Positions 1 to 9,499 of a DNA stretch of 64,000 bases are shown one piece after another (positions within the stretch are counted from its first letter, which is position 1; each line of letters begins with the position of its first letter). The DNA comes from CAIVVT01 sp963757265. GTDB taxonomy: Bacteria > Acidobacteriota > Terriglobia > Bryobacterales > Bryobacteraceae. Under the pieces are notes generated by a model. The model worked only from the letters and a program-made list of their open reading frames with translations, did not search any database and was not told the origin of the DNA. The stretch is from positions 2,914,001 through 2,978,000 of the forward strand of contig CAVWRA010000006.1 in assembly GCA_963757265.1 (NCBI GenBank), given 5' to 3'. A program made the translations under genes and the position numbers.

Positions 1-1
1 G

Positions 2-169
2 AAGTGGAACGCCACTTACGCCAACGATTGGAAATTCTTCTCCACGGACCAGATGGTCGAGTACATGGGCCACAGCCACCAGGGCCTCGCGCTGCCCGGG
101 CCTGTTCTCCGCCGGATCTTCCACGACAACGCGGTCCACTGGTTGCCGGGGATTATGGGCCAACCATAG
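2..169 (+). CDS. Amidohydrolase C-terminal end (partial, cut by window start)
   Basis: Frame 2 is open from the window edge to TAG at 167-169 and gives 55 residues, including KFFSTDQMVEYMGHSHQG and LRRIFHDNAVHWLPGI. This resembles the C-terminal helix and the closing F-H-DNA-W-P segment of amidohydrolase-2 (TIM-barrel metal hydrolase) proteins, where the last helix carries a 'NA..ll' motif. It is the last core gene before the island; the hairpin at 187-211 and the tRNA remnant follow it. The substrate cannot be told from this fragment. The overlapping 83-residue frame starting at 4 has no recognisable features and is treated as a shadow. Confidence 0.6.
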   Translation, partial: KWNATYANDWKFFSTDQMVEYMGHSHQGLALPGPVLRRIFHDNAVHWLPGIMGQP

Positions 170-186
170 GACCGTGGAATGTAGCG

Positions 187-211
187 AAAAGGCCGCTTTG
201 GTCAAGCGGCC
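187..211 (-). terminator. Hairpin terminator, probably the orphaned terminator of tRNA-Leu
   Basis: GGCCGCTT (191-198) pairs perfectly with AAGCGGCC (204-211) around a 5-nt loop. On the minus strand the stem is followed by TTTT (190-187), so it is oriented to stop minus-strand transcription. It lies just downstream, on that strand, of the tRNA-Leu remnant at 234-289. Inferred: before the island arrived this was the terminator of the intact tRNA gene. It may also act weakly for the plus-strand amidohydrolase gene, but there is no T tract on that side. Confidence 0.6.
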
Positions 212-233
212 CTCATCGTATAAGTGCTTTGTT

Positions 234-289
234 TGGTGCCGATGAGAGGACTTGAACCTCCACTCCCTTGCGAGAACTAGAACCTGAAT
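234..289 (-). repeat. att-type direct repeat: truncated 3' part of tRNA-Leu (left island end)
   Basis: Bases 241-289 are identical over 49 nt to 52525-52573, and the match continues to 234 with one mismatch (C240 against G52524). The repeat covers the tRNA from the anticodon loop to the CCA end. No 5' half exists here: the match stops at 290, so this is not a functional tRNA. It is what integration by a tyrosine recombinase into a tRNA 3' end leaves at the far side of an island. Confidence 0.88.
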
Positions 290-752
290 GCAGAATCTCT
301 TTTGTTTTCAACTACTTAGAGATATGCTGAGATGTTCTGAAGTGTATGATAAGACAGGGTGAGCTATGTTGAAGGTGGCGGAGTACTCGCAATGGACTCG
401 CAATGCGATGCCTCCGCAATACACTGGAATTGGCCGTGTGTGCCGGGGGTCATGATCCCGACCGAAGGCCTCCCACCCCGGAGCGGGGCGGCCAATGCGA
501 CACGGGGTGAGTCGTGGGCGTACGACATGACACAGAATTCTCCCAAGAGACTTGATTGGTACGGGATTCTTGCGGGGGCATTCACGAAATCTGGATTTTA
601 AGTCCGATCCCGTCAGTAGTTTAGAGGATCTCAGGGGATCTAAACGTCCACAGAACAACCGTTTACTAAAGACCGTTCATCGGGTGAGATTCTGGGAAAT
701 GTGGGCAAATCGCGGGAGTTGTCACAACGGGGTCACACCATGCGGCTGGGCT
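290..752. other. Left-end stretch without a recognisable gene
   Basis: Short open frames here have no recognisable motifs and end quickly. The 3' end of the stretch may be the decayed N-terminal part of the integrase whose recognisable piece starts at 753, but I see no N-terminal SAM-like domain. Nothing else was identified. Confidence 0.5.
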
Positions 753-893
753 TTGCCGAATCACCTGAAGCCAGTCCTCGCGATGGCGTATTGGACTGGT
801 TGCAGGCGGGGCGAAATCCTCTTGCTTGAATGGCGACGGGTGGACTTGCAATACGGCGTGGTACGGCTCGACCCTGGGTCCACTAAGAACGAT
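753..893 (+). pseudogene. Tyrosine recombinase/integrase fragment (start of catalytic domain)
   Basis: The translation LPNHLKPVLAMAYWTGCRR, then GEILLLEW, then VDLQYGVVRLDPGSTKNDE, matches the start of the catalytic domain of phage-type integrases. It includes the first catalytic Arg in the TG.R.GE motif and the TKN strand. The piece has no N-terminal arm-binding domain, and it runs into IS3 transposase sequence in another frame right after TKNDE. The missing His-x-x-Arg, His and Tyr boxes are present about 51 kb away at 51925-52287 on the same strand. It is clearly non-functional alone. Confidence 0.75.
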
Positions 894-1095
894 GAAACTC
901 AGCGATGAGTGTCTGAACAGAGAGATCTTCTACTCACTGCGTGAAGCGCAAGTGATCATTGGAATGTGGCGCCAGCACTACAATACCGTCCGTCCGCATA
1001 GCTCACTAGGCTATCGCCCGCCGGCGCCGGTCGCCCGCGCGGAGGCAGCGTATCCGAGGTCACAACACAGACTTCCTTCGCCTGCCAGATCCTAG
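892..1095 (+). pseudogene. IS3-family transposase (orfB) C-terminal remnant
   Basis: The frame from 892 reads DECLNREIFYSLREAQVIIG, followed by a W..HYNTVRPHSSLGYRPPAP segment and stop at 1095. This is the classic end of IS3-family OrfB integrase-core transposases (N..RPHSSLGYRPP). The DDE residues upstream are absent, so only the last quarter or so of the gene remains. It abuts and slightly overlaps the integrase fragment, marking a recombination junction. No clear terminal inverted repeats were found. Confidence 0.85.
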
Positions 1096-1391
1096 ATGCG
1101 GCCGGCCTGCGGCCGGCGTCCAGGCTCTGGCGATGAACCCGCAGCGCTCGGCCTGGACTCCGGTCCTCACCGAACCGCCAGAAGCTTATAGGCAGGCGAA
1201 GGGAGGCCCCGAAGCGCGTCCCTCCCAACGAATCGTGGCAATGCCAGCCAGCAAATGACTGACTTTGCAGCTGGTGCAACAAGACCGGGCCGATCAGCAA
1301 GCCCGAACCCTCAAGCTGGTAGAATAGACAGAATTACGCCATTTCGCTGATTGTGTGCAGCCGCAGATGATCGGAATCCGGACGGTGAACA
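1096..1391. other. Spacer between IS3 remnant and PD40/TPR gene
   Basis: Contains a repeated GCCGGC near 1100-1120 and no convincing gene. It may include the outer end of the decayed IS3 element and the promoter of the next gene. No clear sigma70 boxes could be assigned. Confidence 0.4.
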
Positions 1392-3839
1392 ATGAACCAG
1401 GCTCGACCCATCCTCCTGATTGTGGGATGGATCACCATGGCATCCATCGTGTTCCTTGATCGAGTCCTCGCGCTCCACACCACGCTTGCTCCGATTACCA
1501 TCGACTATCCGGCTGAGGATTCGATCTTCCCGCCCGACATCGAGGCCCCGACGTTTCTCTGGAGGGATGCCGAGGAGAATGTGAGGGCATGGCGAATTGA
1601 GGTCGCCTTTGCTGATGGCGCACAGGGCATACGCGTGGAATCGCAGGGCGAGCGCCGGCGTATGGGCGAGATCGATTCGCGCTGTGTCTCCAGTACGAAC
1701 AAATTGCCCGAGTTGACACCGGTCGAGGTCGCGCAGCACATCTGGAAACCGGATTCCGAAACCTGGGAGCGCATGAAGCGACACTCCGTGGCGCGCACGG
1801 CGACCATCACCATCACCGGCTTCCGCGACAGAGGGGCGGTTTCGCGCGGGCAGATTCGCATACAAACTTCGAAGGATACTGTGGGCGCCCCCATTTTCTA
1901 TCGCGACGTCCCGCTTATGCCCGCGACAGGTGAGAAGGGGATCATTCGGCCCCTCTCCACAAGTGCATTGCCATTGATCGCCTGGCGCTTGCGCAACATC
2001 GCGGAGCCTCGCAGCCGGGTCGTCGTAGAAGGCCTCCCTACTTGCGCCAACTGTCATTCGTTCTCCGCCGACGGCAAGACATTGGGTATGGATATTGATG
2101 GCCCCGAAAACGACAAGGGGTTGTACGCCCTGGTTCAACTCGGCCAACGAACATCCATCCGAAGCGAGGACATCGTCTCATGGAATCGTTCGGGAGACCG
2201 CCAGTTCGGGCAAAACCGGGTCGGCTTTATGTCACAGGTTTCGCCGGACGGGCAGTACGTAGTCACCACCATCAGCGGAACAAAGAAGCCTATGCGAAGC
2301 AATTTCTACGTGGCGAACTTCAGAGACTACCGCTTCCTCCAAGTGTTCTATCCGACCTCGGGCATCCTGGCCTGGTACAGCCGGGCCACCGGGGTCGAGC
2401 AGCCTCTCCCGGGCGCCGATGATCCAGGCTACGTCCAGACTGGCGGCTTCTGGAGTCCCGACGGCAAGTACCTGATTTTCGCGCGGGCCGGAGCGAAGAG
2501 CGCGTATCCCGAAGGCGGGAGGATGGCCGAATTCGCCAACGATCCGAACGAGATCCAGATCCAATATGATCTCTACCGCATTCCCTTCAACGAGGGCCGC
2601 GGCGGCCACCCTGAGCCGATTGATGGCGCCTCCCGCAATGGTGCGAGCAATACCTTCCCAAAGATCTCACCCGACGGCCGCTGGATCGTGTTTGTCAAGT
2701 GCCGGAATGGGCAGTTGATGCGGCCTGACGGCCAGCTCTACATCGTGCCGGCGCAGGGCGGCGTCGCACGGCGCATGCGCTGTAACACGCCGCTCATGAA
2801 CTCCTGGCACAGCTTCTCTCCGAATGGCCGTTGGATGGTATTCTCCTCCAAGGCCCGTTCGCCCTACACGCAGATGTATCTTACGCACATCGACGAGTAC
2901 GGCAATGACAGCCCTGCGATCCTGATCGAGAACTCAACCGCGGCCAACCGGGCGGTGAACATTCCCGAATTCGTTAACATGCCGCCAGACCGCCCGTTCA
3001 TAATCGACGTGCCGGCTGTGGCGGTTTACGCGGAATTCGACCGCGCGCTGGAACTGGCGAAGAAGGGGCACTTCGATGAGGCGGTCCCAATCTGGGAGAA
3101 AGCGCTGGAAGCCAATCCGGACGACGCCAAGGCCCACGGCAACCTGGGCTCTGCCCTGGCCCTGGCAGGGCGGTTCGACGAGGCTATCCCACATTTTGAG
3201 GAGGCGCTCAAGTTTAGGCCTGAGGACGCCGATCTGCACGACCTCCTCGGAATCGCGCTGGGCTCTACGGGCAAGACCTCTGAGGCCCTTGTGCATTTCA
3301 GCAAGGCTGTGGAGCTCGCCCCCCAGAACGCCAAATACCTCAGGGACCTGGCACAGAGCCTGGCGGCGGAAGGAAGGCTCGACGAAGCTATACTCCAGTT
3401 TGAGCAAGCGCTGAAGATTGACCCCGATCTGGCCGATGCCCATTACTATCTGGGCGTTGTCCTCTACATCGGGAAGCGGAGGACCGCGGATGCTCTAGCC
3501 CACTGGCGCGAGGCGCTCCGCCTGCAGCCGGACGCTCTTCCCGTACTCCGGCAGACCGCACGCGTCCTAGCCACCACCCCCGACGACACGCTGCGAAACG
3601 GCGCCGAGGCCTTCGCCCTCGCCCAAAAGGCGGTTGATTTGTCGGGCGGGAAGGACCCTTCGATTCTCGAAACCCTCGCTGCCGCCTATGCAGAGCAGCA
3701 GCAGTTTTCTCAGGCCCTTGATATGGCGCAACGCGCACTGACGCTTGCTGCGCAACAAAACGATGAACCTCTTGCGGCACTTCTGAGAAAGGAGATTGTT
3801 TCCTATCAGGTGCGGAATCCCTGGCGGGAGGCGCCTTAG
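1392..3839 (+). CDS. Exported TolB-like beta-propeller plus TPR protein with a CxxCH motif
   Basis: 815 residues. An N-terminal hydrophobic segment (residues 6-27) suggests a signal peptide or anchor. A CANCH motif at residues 218-222, of the haem c attachment type CxxCH, is followed by PD40/TolB-like propeller repeats (SPDGQYVV, SPDGKYLIFAR, SPDGRWIVFV, SPNGRWMVFSS) at about 280-520. Residues about 543-793 form tetratricopeptide repeats (NLGSALALAGRFDEAIPHFE and similar). Acidobacterial proteins with this architecture are known but have no firm function. It may bind or present periplasmic partners during polysaccharide breakdown. The CxxCH could mean a mono-haem cytochrome or simply two cysteines. 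It stands upstream of, and in the same direction as, the GH106 gene, 404 bp apart. Confidence 0.8.
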   Translation: MNQARPILLIVGWITMASIVFLDRVLALHTTLAPITIDYPAEDSIFPPDIEAPTFLWRDAEENVRAWRIEVAFADGAQGIRVESQGERRRMGEIDSRCVSSTNKLPELTPVEVAQHIWKPDSETWERMKRHSVARTATITITGFRDRGAVSRGQIRIQTSKDTVGAPIFYRDVPLMPATGEKGIIRPLSTSALPLIAWRLRNIAEPRSRVVVEGLPTCANCHSFSADGKTLGMDIDGPENDKGLYALVQLGQRTSIRSEDIVSWNRSGDRQFGQNRVGFMSQVSPDGQYVVTTISGTKKPMRSNFYVANFRDYRFLQVFYPTSGILAWYSRATGVEQPLPGADDPGYVQTGGFWSPDGKYLIFARAGAKSAYPEGGRMAEFANDPNEIQIQYDLYRIPFNEGRGGHPEPIDGASRNGASNTFPKISPDGRWIVFVKCRNGQLMRPDGQLYIVPAQGGVARRMRCNTPLMNSWHSFSPNGRWMVFSSKARSPYTQMYLTHIDEYGNDSPAILIENSTAANRAVNIPEFVNMPPDRPFIIDVPAVAVYAEFDRALELAKKGHFDEAVPIWEKALEANPDDAKAHGNLGSALALAGRFDEAIPHFEEALKFRPEDADLHDLLGIALGSTGKTSEALVHFSKAVELAPQNAKYLRDLAQSLAAEGRLDEAILQFEQALKIDPDLADAHYYLGVVLYIGKRRTADALAHWREALRLQPDALPVLRQTARVLATTPDDTLRNGAEAFALAQKAVDLSGGKDPSILETLAAAYAEQQQFSQALDMAQRALTLAAQQNDEPLAALLRKEIVSYQVRNPWREAP

Positions 3840-4243
3840 TTTGGAACTGCTGGAGCATCTTCCTGCAGCAGTGCGGGAAATGGGGTAACCCCGTGATGCG
3901 ACTCGAGCGCCGCTTCAAACCCAAGATGGGAGGTGGCCTTCGGACCGCCTTTTGGTCATGCCGCCGCACCATCTAAGCGATATCCAATCCCTCTCCAGTT
4001 GGTGGGGTCCACGTCACTGGACCTGGGATGTGTGGAAGTGATCGCTGGAGTCACAGTGCCCGGAAAAGACTTCGGCACACTGTGCAAGACACCCTGTCGG
4101 GCGAATAGCTTCGATGTGGTGCGGCCCGGTGGCAATGGTCTGGAAACTCAGCGCTGGACACGCAAGACCCAGCGTTTCCTGCCCTCGCACTTGCCCTGGG
4201 CTTCTCTTCCTGAATCGAGGACAGTTGAAAAGGACGGATTCGA
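3840..4243. other. Intergenic region before the GH106 gene
   Basis: No gene recognised. It presumably holds the promoter of the GH106 gene; an AGGACGG-like ribosome site lies just before the ATG at 4244. The TRAGCGCTYA palindrome found elsewhere in the island is not present here. Confidence 0.4.
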
Positions 4244-7200
4244 ATGATGATTTGCAAATCGAGCAAGGCGGACATTGTTCTTCTTATCTGTGTTGCATGC
4301 TGCAGCCTCCCAGCGCAAACGCCAGCCACTCCATCCGACGACACGCTCTGGCGCGCGTTTGCGAATCCACCCAATAGCGCCAGGCCGCGCGTCTGGTGGC
4401 ACTGGATGGACGGCAATATCACCCCAGAGGGGATCAAGCTCGATCTGGAATGGATGCATCGCGTGGGTATCGCAGGAGTGACCATATTTGAAGGCGCGAT
4501 CGACACGCCTCAGGTGGTGCCGCACCGACTCGTCTATATGACGCCGGAATGGAAACAGGCCTTCAGCTATGCCCTCACCTTGGCCAGGAGCCTCGGGATG
4601 GAGGTATCGATCGCCAGTTCGCCGGGATGGAGCGAGACGGGCGGACCCTGGGTTCCTCCATCGCAGGCAATGAAGAAGATGGTCTGGAGCGCGGTGCGCA
4701 TCGAGGGTGGCAGACCGTTTGTCGGGGCTTTACCCCATCCCCCAGAAACGACCGGATATTTCCAAAACTTCAAAGCTGCTTCTGTTCTCCCGCACTTTTA
4801 TGCAGACGCTGCCGTCGTGGCCTATCGGATTCCGGGAGGGGACAAGACCCAATTGGAGTTGAATCCGCGTGTGACATCCAGCGGTGGCTCTGCGGACGTG
4901 CCAGGGTTTTCCGATGGGGATGTAGATAAGGTCGCGCTGCAACTTCCCGCTGGTGCGCCGGGGAGCGGAGCCTGGGTTCAATTCGACTACGGTCGGCCAC
5001 AGACGATTCAAGCTATCACGCTAGCCACTCTGGACGACATGAGGAGCGTCTTCGACCTCAGTGACGATGGCGTTCCTCCCCGCCTGGAAGCCAGCGATGA
5101 CGGCGAGCACTTCCATAAAATTGTGGATATCTTATCGAGTAGTGTGCCGCAGCGCACGACTGCCTTCAATGCCGTAACAGCACGCTTCTTCCGGCTCAGC
5201 TTCGCCCCGGCGACGCCTGCCAAACCTGTTCCCGATCACAGAATCACAGAACTGGTCCTGAGCAGCGGAGCGCGCGTCAACGAATTCGAGAAGCGTGCAG
5301 GTTATGCGAATGTGCGAGACTTTTACGCCATCCCCAATCCAGAAGTGGCGCCCGAATTCATCGTCTCACCAAGTGACGTCGTTGACCTCACGAACAAGAT
5401 GAAACCCGATGGTGCGCTTGACTGGACTCCACCTGCGGGAAAGTGGATGGTTCTGCGAATCGGCTATTCGCTTACGGGCCATGAGAATGGGCCTGCCCCG
5501 GCGGAGGCCACCGGTCTCGAAGTCGACAAACTCAATCGGCAGTACGTCAAGAACTATCTGGACAGCTATCTGAAGATGTATTCGGATACGGTGGGCGCCT
5601 CGATGATGGGCAGCTCCGGCATTTCTTATTTGCTTACCGACAGTATCGAGGTCGGTCCACAGAACTGGACCAACAACATCCTGGACGAGTTCAAACAGCG
5701 ACGCGGCTACGATCCGCATCTGTGGCTTCCAGCGCTAACGGGCGTGGTTATCGAGAGCCCAGCGGATACAGATAGATTCCTTTGGGACTTCCGCCGCACC
5801 CTCGCCCAGTTGATCGCTCAGAACCACTACGGTGAGATCTCCGACGGGTTGCACCGCCACGGGATGGGTTACTACGGAGAAGCACTGGAGTATCATCGGC
5901 CGTCTTTGGGCGACGACATGGAGATGAGAAGCAAAATGGATATTCCCATGGGCGCCTTGTGGACCTATCCAGAGAATATCGGACCCTATCCCAGCCATAT
6001 TGTAGATCTGCGAGGAGCCGCCTCAATCGCCCATATTTATGGCCAGAACCTGGTCGGCGCAGAGTCGATGACAAGCAGTGGGCCGTCGTGGAGTTTTTGC
6101 CCGGGCAACCTCAAGAGGTATGCCGACCTTGAGCTTGCTGTGGGCGTCAACCGGTTCCTGATTCACGAATCCACGCATGAGCCGGTCCTGGATAAAGCGC
6201 CCGGGCTGACGCTCGGATCTGCTGGGCAGTTTTTCACCCGAAATGAGACCTGGGCAGAGGAGGCCGGTCCGTGGATTACATATCTCGCCCGGTCTTCCTA
6301 CCTGTTGCAGCAAGGGCACTCTTGCGGCGATGTCGCCTACTTCTACGGCGAGGAGGGGCCCTTGACAGCAGTGTTCGGCTGGGAGCTGCAGCAGGACGCG
6401 CCGGAGGGGTATGGCTTCGACTTCGTCAATAGTGACGTGGTATTGAATCATCTGTCCTTCGAGAATGGGCGGTTGGTCACGCCTGGAGGAACGAGCTATC
6501 GCATACTCTACCTGGGCGGAACCAGCCGGCGCATGACTCTGCCTGTCTTGCGCCGGCTTGAAGACCTGGTTGCAAAGGGGGCAGTTATCGTGGGCAGCAA
6601 GCCCGTCGATTCGCCGAGCCTCTCCGATGATGACAGAGAGTTTCACAGTATCGCCGACAAGCTCTGGGGGAGCGGAACACCCCAGCCTCCCTTCGTTCAC
6701 AAGTGCGGAAACGGAAGTGTATACTCAGGCAAGACAGCGAACGAAGTGCTCTCAGATCTGCGGGTCGCGCAGGACTTCGAGTACACGCGGCCGGAGCCCG
6801 ATACCACGCTGATGTTCGTCCACCGCAGGCTGGCCGATGGGGATATCTATTTTGTCGACAATCGCAAAGACCGCGCTGAGAATGTCGATGCGACATTTCG
6901 GGTAGCGGGCAAAGCCCCTGCGCTGTGGGATGCCGCAAAGGGGACGTCGAAGCCCGCTTCATATCGCACCGCGGATGGGCGCACCACGGTCCCACTGCAT
7001 CTTGATCCCTTCGGAGCGGTCTTCGTTGTGTTCCGTGCGCCGGCAACCGCGCCGTCGCGGCAATTGCCGCAGCCGTTGGAAACTCGAATCTCACGCCTCG
7101 AAGCCCCCCTAGATCGCGACTGGAGCGTCAGTTTTCAGCCGGGCAGGGGCGCGCCGGAGCAGATGCGCTTTGATCGCCTCACCTCTTGGAGCGACAGCCC

Positions 7201-7588
7201 CAATGAGGGCGTGAAGTACTTCTCAGGAACAGCCACGTATACCAAGACAATTCAGGCCCCCGCAAACTGGTTCACGCCGGGTGCTCATCTCTGGCTCAAT
7301 CTTGGCGACGTGGAAAATGTAGCTGAAGTTGTCGTGAACGGCAAGTCCCTCGGCATCCTGTGGAAAGCGCCTTACAAAGTCGATCTCACCGGGGCTATCG
7401 CGACTGGAAGCAACCAGTTGACGATCAAGGTGACGAATCTATGGGTAAACCGATTGATCGGCGATCAGCAGCCCTATGCTGTCTGGAAATACACATTCAC
7501 GGACATTCAGCCTTACAACGCGAAGTCGCCGCTGCTGCCCTCGGGTCTCTTGGGGCCATTAGAAGTGTCGTCCGTGGCTCAGGAATAG
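4244..7588 (+). CDS. Secreted GH106 family alpha-L-rhamnosidase-like glycoside hydrolase
   Basis: 1114 residues, the usual size for GH106. An N-terminal signal (hydrophobic LLICVACCSLPAQ) precedes the family start PRVWWHWMDGNITPEGIKLD, with a GVTIFEG segment and the SSPGWSETGGPWVPP block typical of GH106. Residues about 225-350 look like an inserted carbohydrate-binding jelly roll. The C-terminus (about 990-1110) is a galactose-binding-like beta-sandwich of the type in GH2 and GH106 (LNLGDVENVAEVVVNGKSLG, LTGAIATGSNQLTIKVTN). GH106 enzymes remove terminal alpha-L-rhamnose from rhamnogalacturonan and related glycans, consistent with the GH28-like and rhamnose/fucose oxidation genes nearby. Catalytic glutamates were not assigned. 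Exact linkage specificity is unknown. Confidence 0.85.
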   Translation: MMICKSSKADIVLLICVACCSLPAQTPATPSDDTLWRAFANPPNSARPRVWWHWMDGNITPEGIKLDLEWMHRVGIAGVTIFEGAIDTPQVVPHRLVYMTPEWKQAFSYALTLARSLGMEVSIASSPGWSETGGPWVPPSQAMKKMVWSAVRIEGGRPFVGALPHPPETTGYFQNFKAASVLPHFYADAAVVAYRIPGGDKTQLELNPRVTSSGGSADVPGFSDGDVDKVALQLPAGAPGSGAWVQFDYGRPQTIQAITLATLDDMRSVFDLSDDGVPPRLEASDDGEHFHKIVDILSSSVPQRTTAFNAVTARFFRLSFAPATPAKPVPDHRITELVLSSGARVNEFEKRAGYANVRDFYAIPNPEVAPEFIVSPSDVVDLTNKMKPDGALDWTPPAGKWMVLRIGYSLTGHENGPAPAEATGLEVDKLNRQYVKNYLDSYLKMYSDTVGASMMGSSGISYLLTDSIEVGPQNWTNNILDEFKQRRGYDPHLWLPALTGVVIESPADTDRFLWDFRRTLAQLIAQNHYGEISDGLHRHGMGYYGEALEYHRPSLGDDMEMRSKMDIPMGALWTYPENIGPYPSHIVDLRGAASIAHIYGQNLVGAESMTSSGPSWSFCPGNLKRYADLELAVGVNRFLIHESTHEPVLDKAPGLTLGSAGQFFTRNETWAEEAGPWITYLARSSYLLQQGHSCGDVAYFYGEEGPLTAVFGWELQQDAPEGYGFDFVNSDVVLNHLSFENGRLVTPGGTSYRILYLGGTSRRMTLPVLRRLEDLVAKGAVIVGSKPVDSPSLSDDDREFHSIADKLWGSGTPQPPFVHKCGNGSVYSGKTANEVLSDLRVAQDFEYTRPEPDTTLMFVHRRLADGDIYFVDNRKDRAENVDATFRVAGKAPALWDAAKGTSKPASYRTADGRTTVPLHLDPFGAVFVVFRAPATAPSRQLPQPLETRISRLEAPLDRDWSVSFQPGRGAPEQMRFDRLTSWSDSPNEGVKYFSGTATYTKTIQAPANWFTPGAHLWLNLGDVENVAEVVVNGKSLGILWKAPYKVDLTGAIATGSNQLTIKVTNLWVNRLIGDQQPYAVWKYTFTDIQPYNAKSPLLPSGLLGPLEVSSVAQE

Positions 7589-7717
7589 GATGAGCCGAGT
7601 CACTCAATCGATATTCGCTTTCATGGGCAAATCGAATCTGTGACCGACGGAACAAGCGTTCCTCTGTTCCATCTGGATCGTCGAGCCGTTTTTACGGTGG
7701 GCCCTACAAGCCGACTG

Positions 7718-9499
7718 CTATGACTGGGGCGTCCGATTGCCCGACTCGAACACCGTACCCCGCTTCACTTCATCCCCGACATGCAGGGGACTTGCAGCTT
7801 CGGTGAAGTCGTTGCCCATCACAGTGATCTTCTCCGTTTCCTCACCCTCGACCTGCAGGTAAGTTCCCGTGCCCGGCGAGGCGCTGCAACCTCGAATGAA
7901 AGCCCGCCTGACCTGCTTCAGTCTCATCACCGCCATCCCGGACGGCGGTGCCGGCGCGGCGAAGCTATCGATGTCGAGGTTCTTGACGTCATCAAACATG
8001 AGAGCCGGCCGCATATCGGGCTCCTCCAGGACGTACTCGACACTCCTCAGCCGTAGGCCGTTGACATGGCGGCAATACAGGCCGTGCGAAGGGAGATTGC
8101 CGAACATCAACGCCTCTGGGTAGTCGCCCTCCGACTCGGGGATGAACTCCCGCTGGGCCCACGCCAGGGTTCCGCGCTGCACGCCCGTTACGCGCACGTT
8201 GCTCAGACTGATGCGTTCAATATCGCGGCCGGGCAGTCCGGCGATCACACACGTCAGACCTTGGCGCCTGGCCAGAATGTTGTCGATCATGACGTCCCGG
8301 ATCGTTCCGCCTGTCCCGGGACCGGCGTTCTCTCCCGCTCTGGTGAGCCGCATGAAAATCGGATTGCGAATATCCTGCATGCTGATGTTCGAGATGGTCA
8401 CACCGGTGATGGAACCGGACAGACTTGGCACATCGATATGAATGCCGGACATGGGCCGAAAATCCTGCAGATCCGGCCAGAACGGCGAATTGCCAGTGTC
8501 TTGCGGATGGGGATCGCCGTACAGCGCGCAGTTGCTGAAGGCCACGTTTTCGACGCTGTTACCCGGGTCTATTTCATCTATCTTGAGCGCGTTGCAGGTA
8601 GTGCAGAGAACGCAGTTCGTAACCGTGATGTTCCTCGAACGCCAAACTGAATCGTGCCCGGCCCAGGCGCTGTTCTTCACGCAGATGGCATCGTCACAGG
8701 TGTAAATGTTGCAGTTGGAGATCATTACGTTCGAACAGCCGTCCGGGTCGATACCATCCAGGTTGTTGCCATACAGCGGATTGTGAATCGTGATGCCATC
8801 GATAAAGACCGAGTCGCAACGGAGCGGGTGAACCGTCCAGAAAGGGGCGTTCTCCAAGCGGATCCCCTCCAGCCGTACGTTCTTACAGCCCTCCAACTCA
8901 AGCATCATGGCCGGCCGGTCCAGCCAGCGATACCAATCCTGGGCCACCCTGCCGCCCTCCGGCCGCTGCAGCAATACTTCCTCGATCTCCGGCTTGGTCA
9001 TGAGGCGCCAGAAGGAGCGGCCCGAGCCATCGATCTTCCCCTGCCCCACGATGCCGATATTCTGGGCGTCTTTGGCATAAATCAAGTGTCTGGGCTGGGC
9101 CTGGCATTCCGAAGCCGGACAGATCTGCCCGAAAAGATCGTAATCGGCGATTTGCTTGCTGCCCTGAATCGTGGCGCCGACGTGCAGGTACAGAGTGACA
9201 TTGCTCTTCAATCGGATGGTGCCCGTCAGATAGGTTCCCTCCGGGAAGTAGACAATACCTCCGCCGGCATGATTGCAGGCATCGATCGCCTTCTGGATCG
9301 CCGCGGTGTCCTTCGCCTCGCCGTTGCCGGCGGCCCCGTAATCGCGCACATTGAAAGTGGGGCGGCCAGCCGGATCGCCGGGCAAGGCATCGGCCGTCTT
9401 GCCGGCCGCGCCGTGCATAGTCGAGGCCGCCGAACCCGCCAGCACTGCGGCCATGCCAAACAGACTCCTGCGTCTCAAGAACTCTCTCTCGACTGTCAC
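7718..9499 (-). CDS. Tat-exported GH28-like pectinase, copy A
   Basis: 593 residues from a GTG start that overlaps the stop of the upstream small gene (GTGA overlap), so the two are translationally coupled. A longer ATG frame (to 9553) would read through the upstream gene and is rejected. The N-terminus FLRRRSLFGMAAVLAGSAA is a twin-arginine signal. Then FNVRDYGAAGNGEAKDTAAI and GGGIVYFPEGTYLTG mark the beta-helix entry of GH28 and pectate-lyase-3 proteins. NNLDGIDPDG and CDDAICVKN correspond to GH28 boxes I and II (acidic catalytic residues). The canonical GHG and RIK boxes are not evident (TTCNALKID sits near where GHG is expected), so activity may be rhamnogalacturonan- rather than polygalacturonan-directed. 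Nearly identical to copy C at 38587-40371. Confidence 0.8.
   Translation of the reverse strand: MTVEREFLRRRSLFGMAAVLAGSAASTMHGAAGKTADALPGDPAGRPTFNVRDYGAAGNGEAKDTAAIQKAIDACNHAGGGIVYFPEGTYLTGTIRLKSNVTLYLHVGATIQGSKQIADYDLFGQICPASECQAQPRHLIYAKDAQNIGIVGQGKIDGSGRSFWRLMTKPEIEEVLLQRPEGGRVAQDWYRWLDRPAMMLELEGCKNVRLEGIRLENAPFWTVHPLRCDSVFIDGITIHNPLYGNNLDGIDPDGCSNVMISNCNIYTCDDAICVKNSAWAGHDSVWRSRNITVTNCVLCTTCNALKIDEIDPGNSVENVAFSNCALYGDPHPQDTGNSPFWPDLQDFRPMSGIHIDVPSLSGSITGVTISNISMQDIRNPIFMRLTRAGENAGPGTGGTIRDVMIDNILARRQGLTCVIAGLPGRDIERISLSNVRVTGVQRGTLAWAQREFIPESEGDYPEALMFGNLPSHGLYCRHVNGLRLRSVEYVLEEPDMRPALMFDDVKNLDIDSFAAPAPPSGMAVMRLKQVRRAFIRGCSASPGTGTYLQVEGEETEKITVMGNDFTEAASPLHVGDEVKRGTVFESGNRTPQS

Noticed and set aside
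234..289. Possible second tRNA-Leu gene
   Set aside because: Only the 3' half is present; there is no D-arm or acceptor 5' strand, so it is an attachment-site remnant.
552..908. 118-aa open frame as a gene
   Set aside because: Only the last third resembles anything (integrase); it lacks a start, the N-terminal domain and the catalytic end, so it is annotated as a pseudogene fragment.
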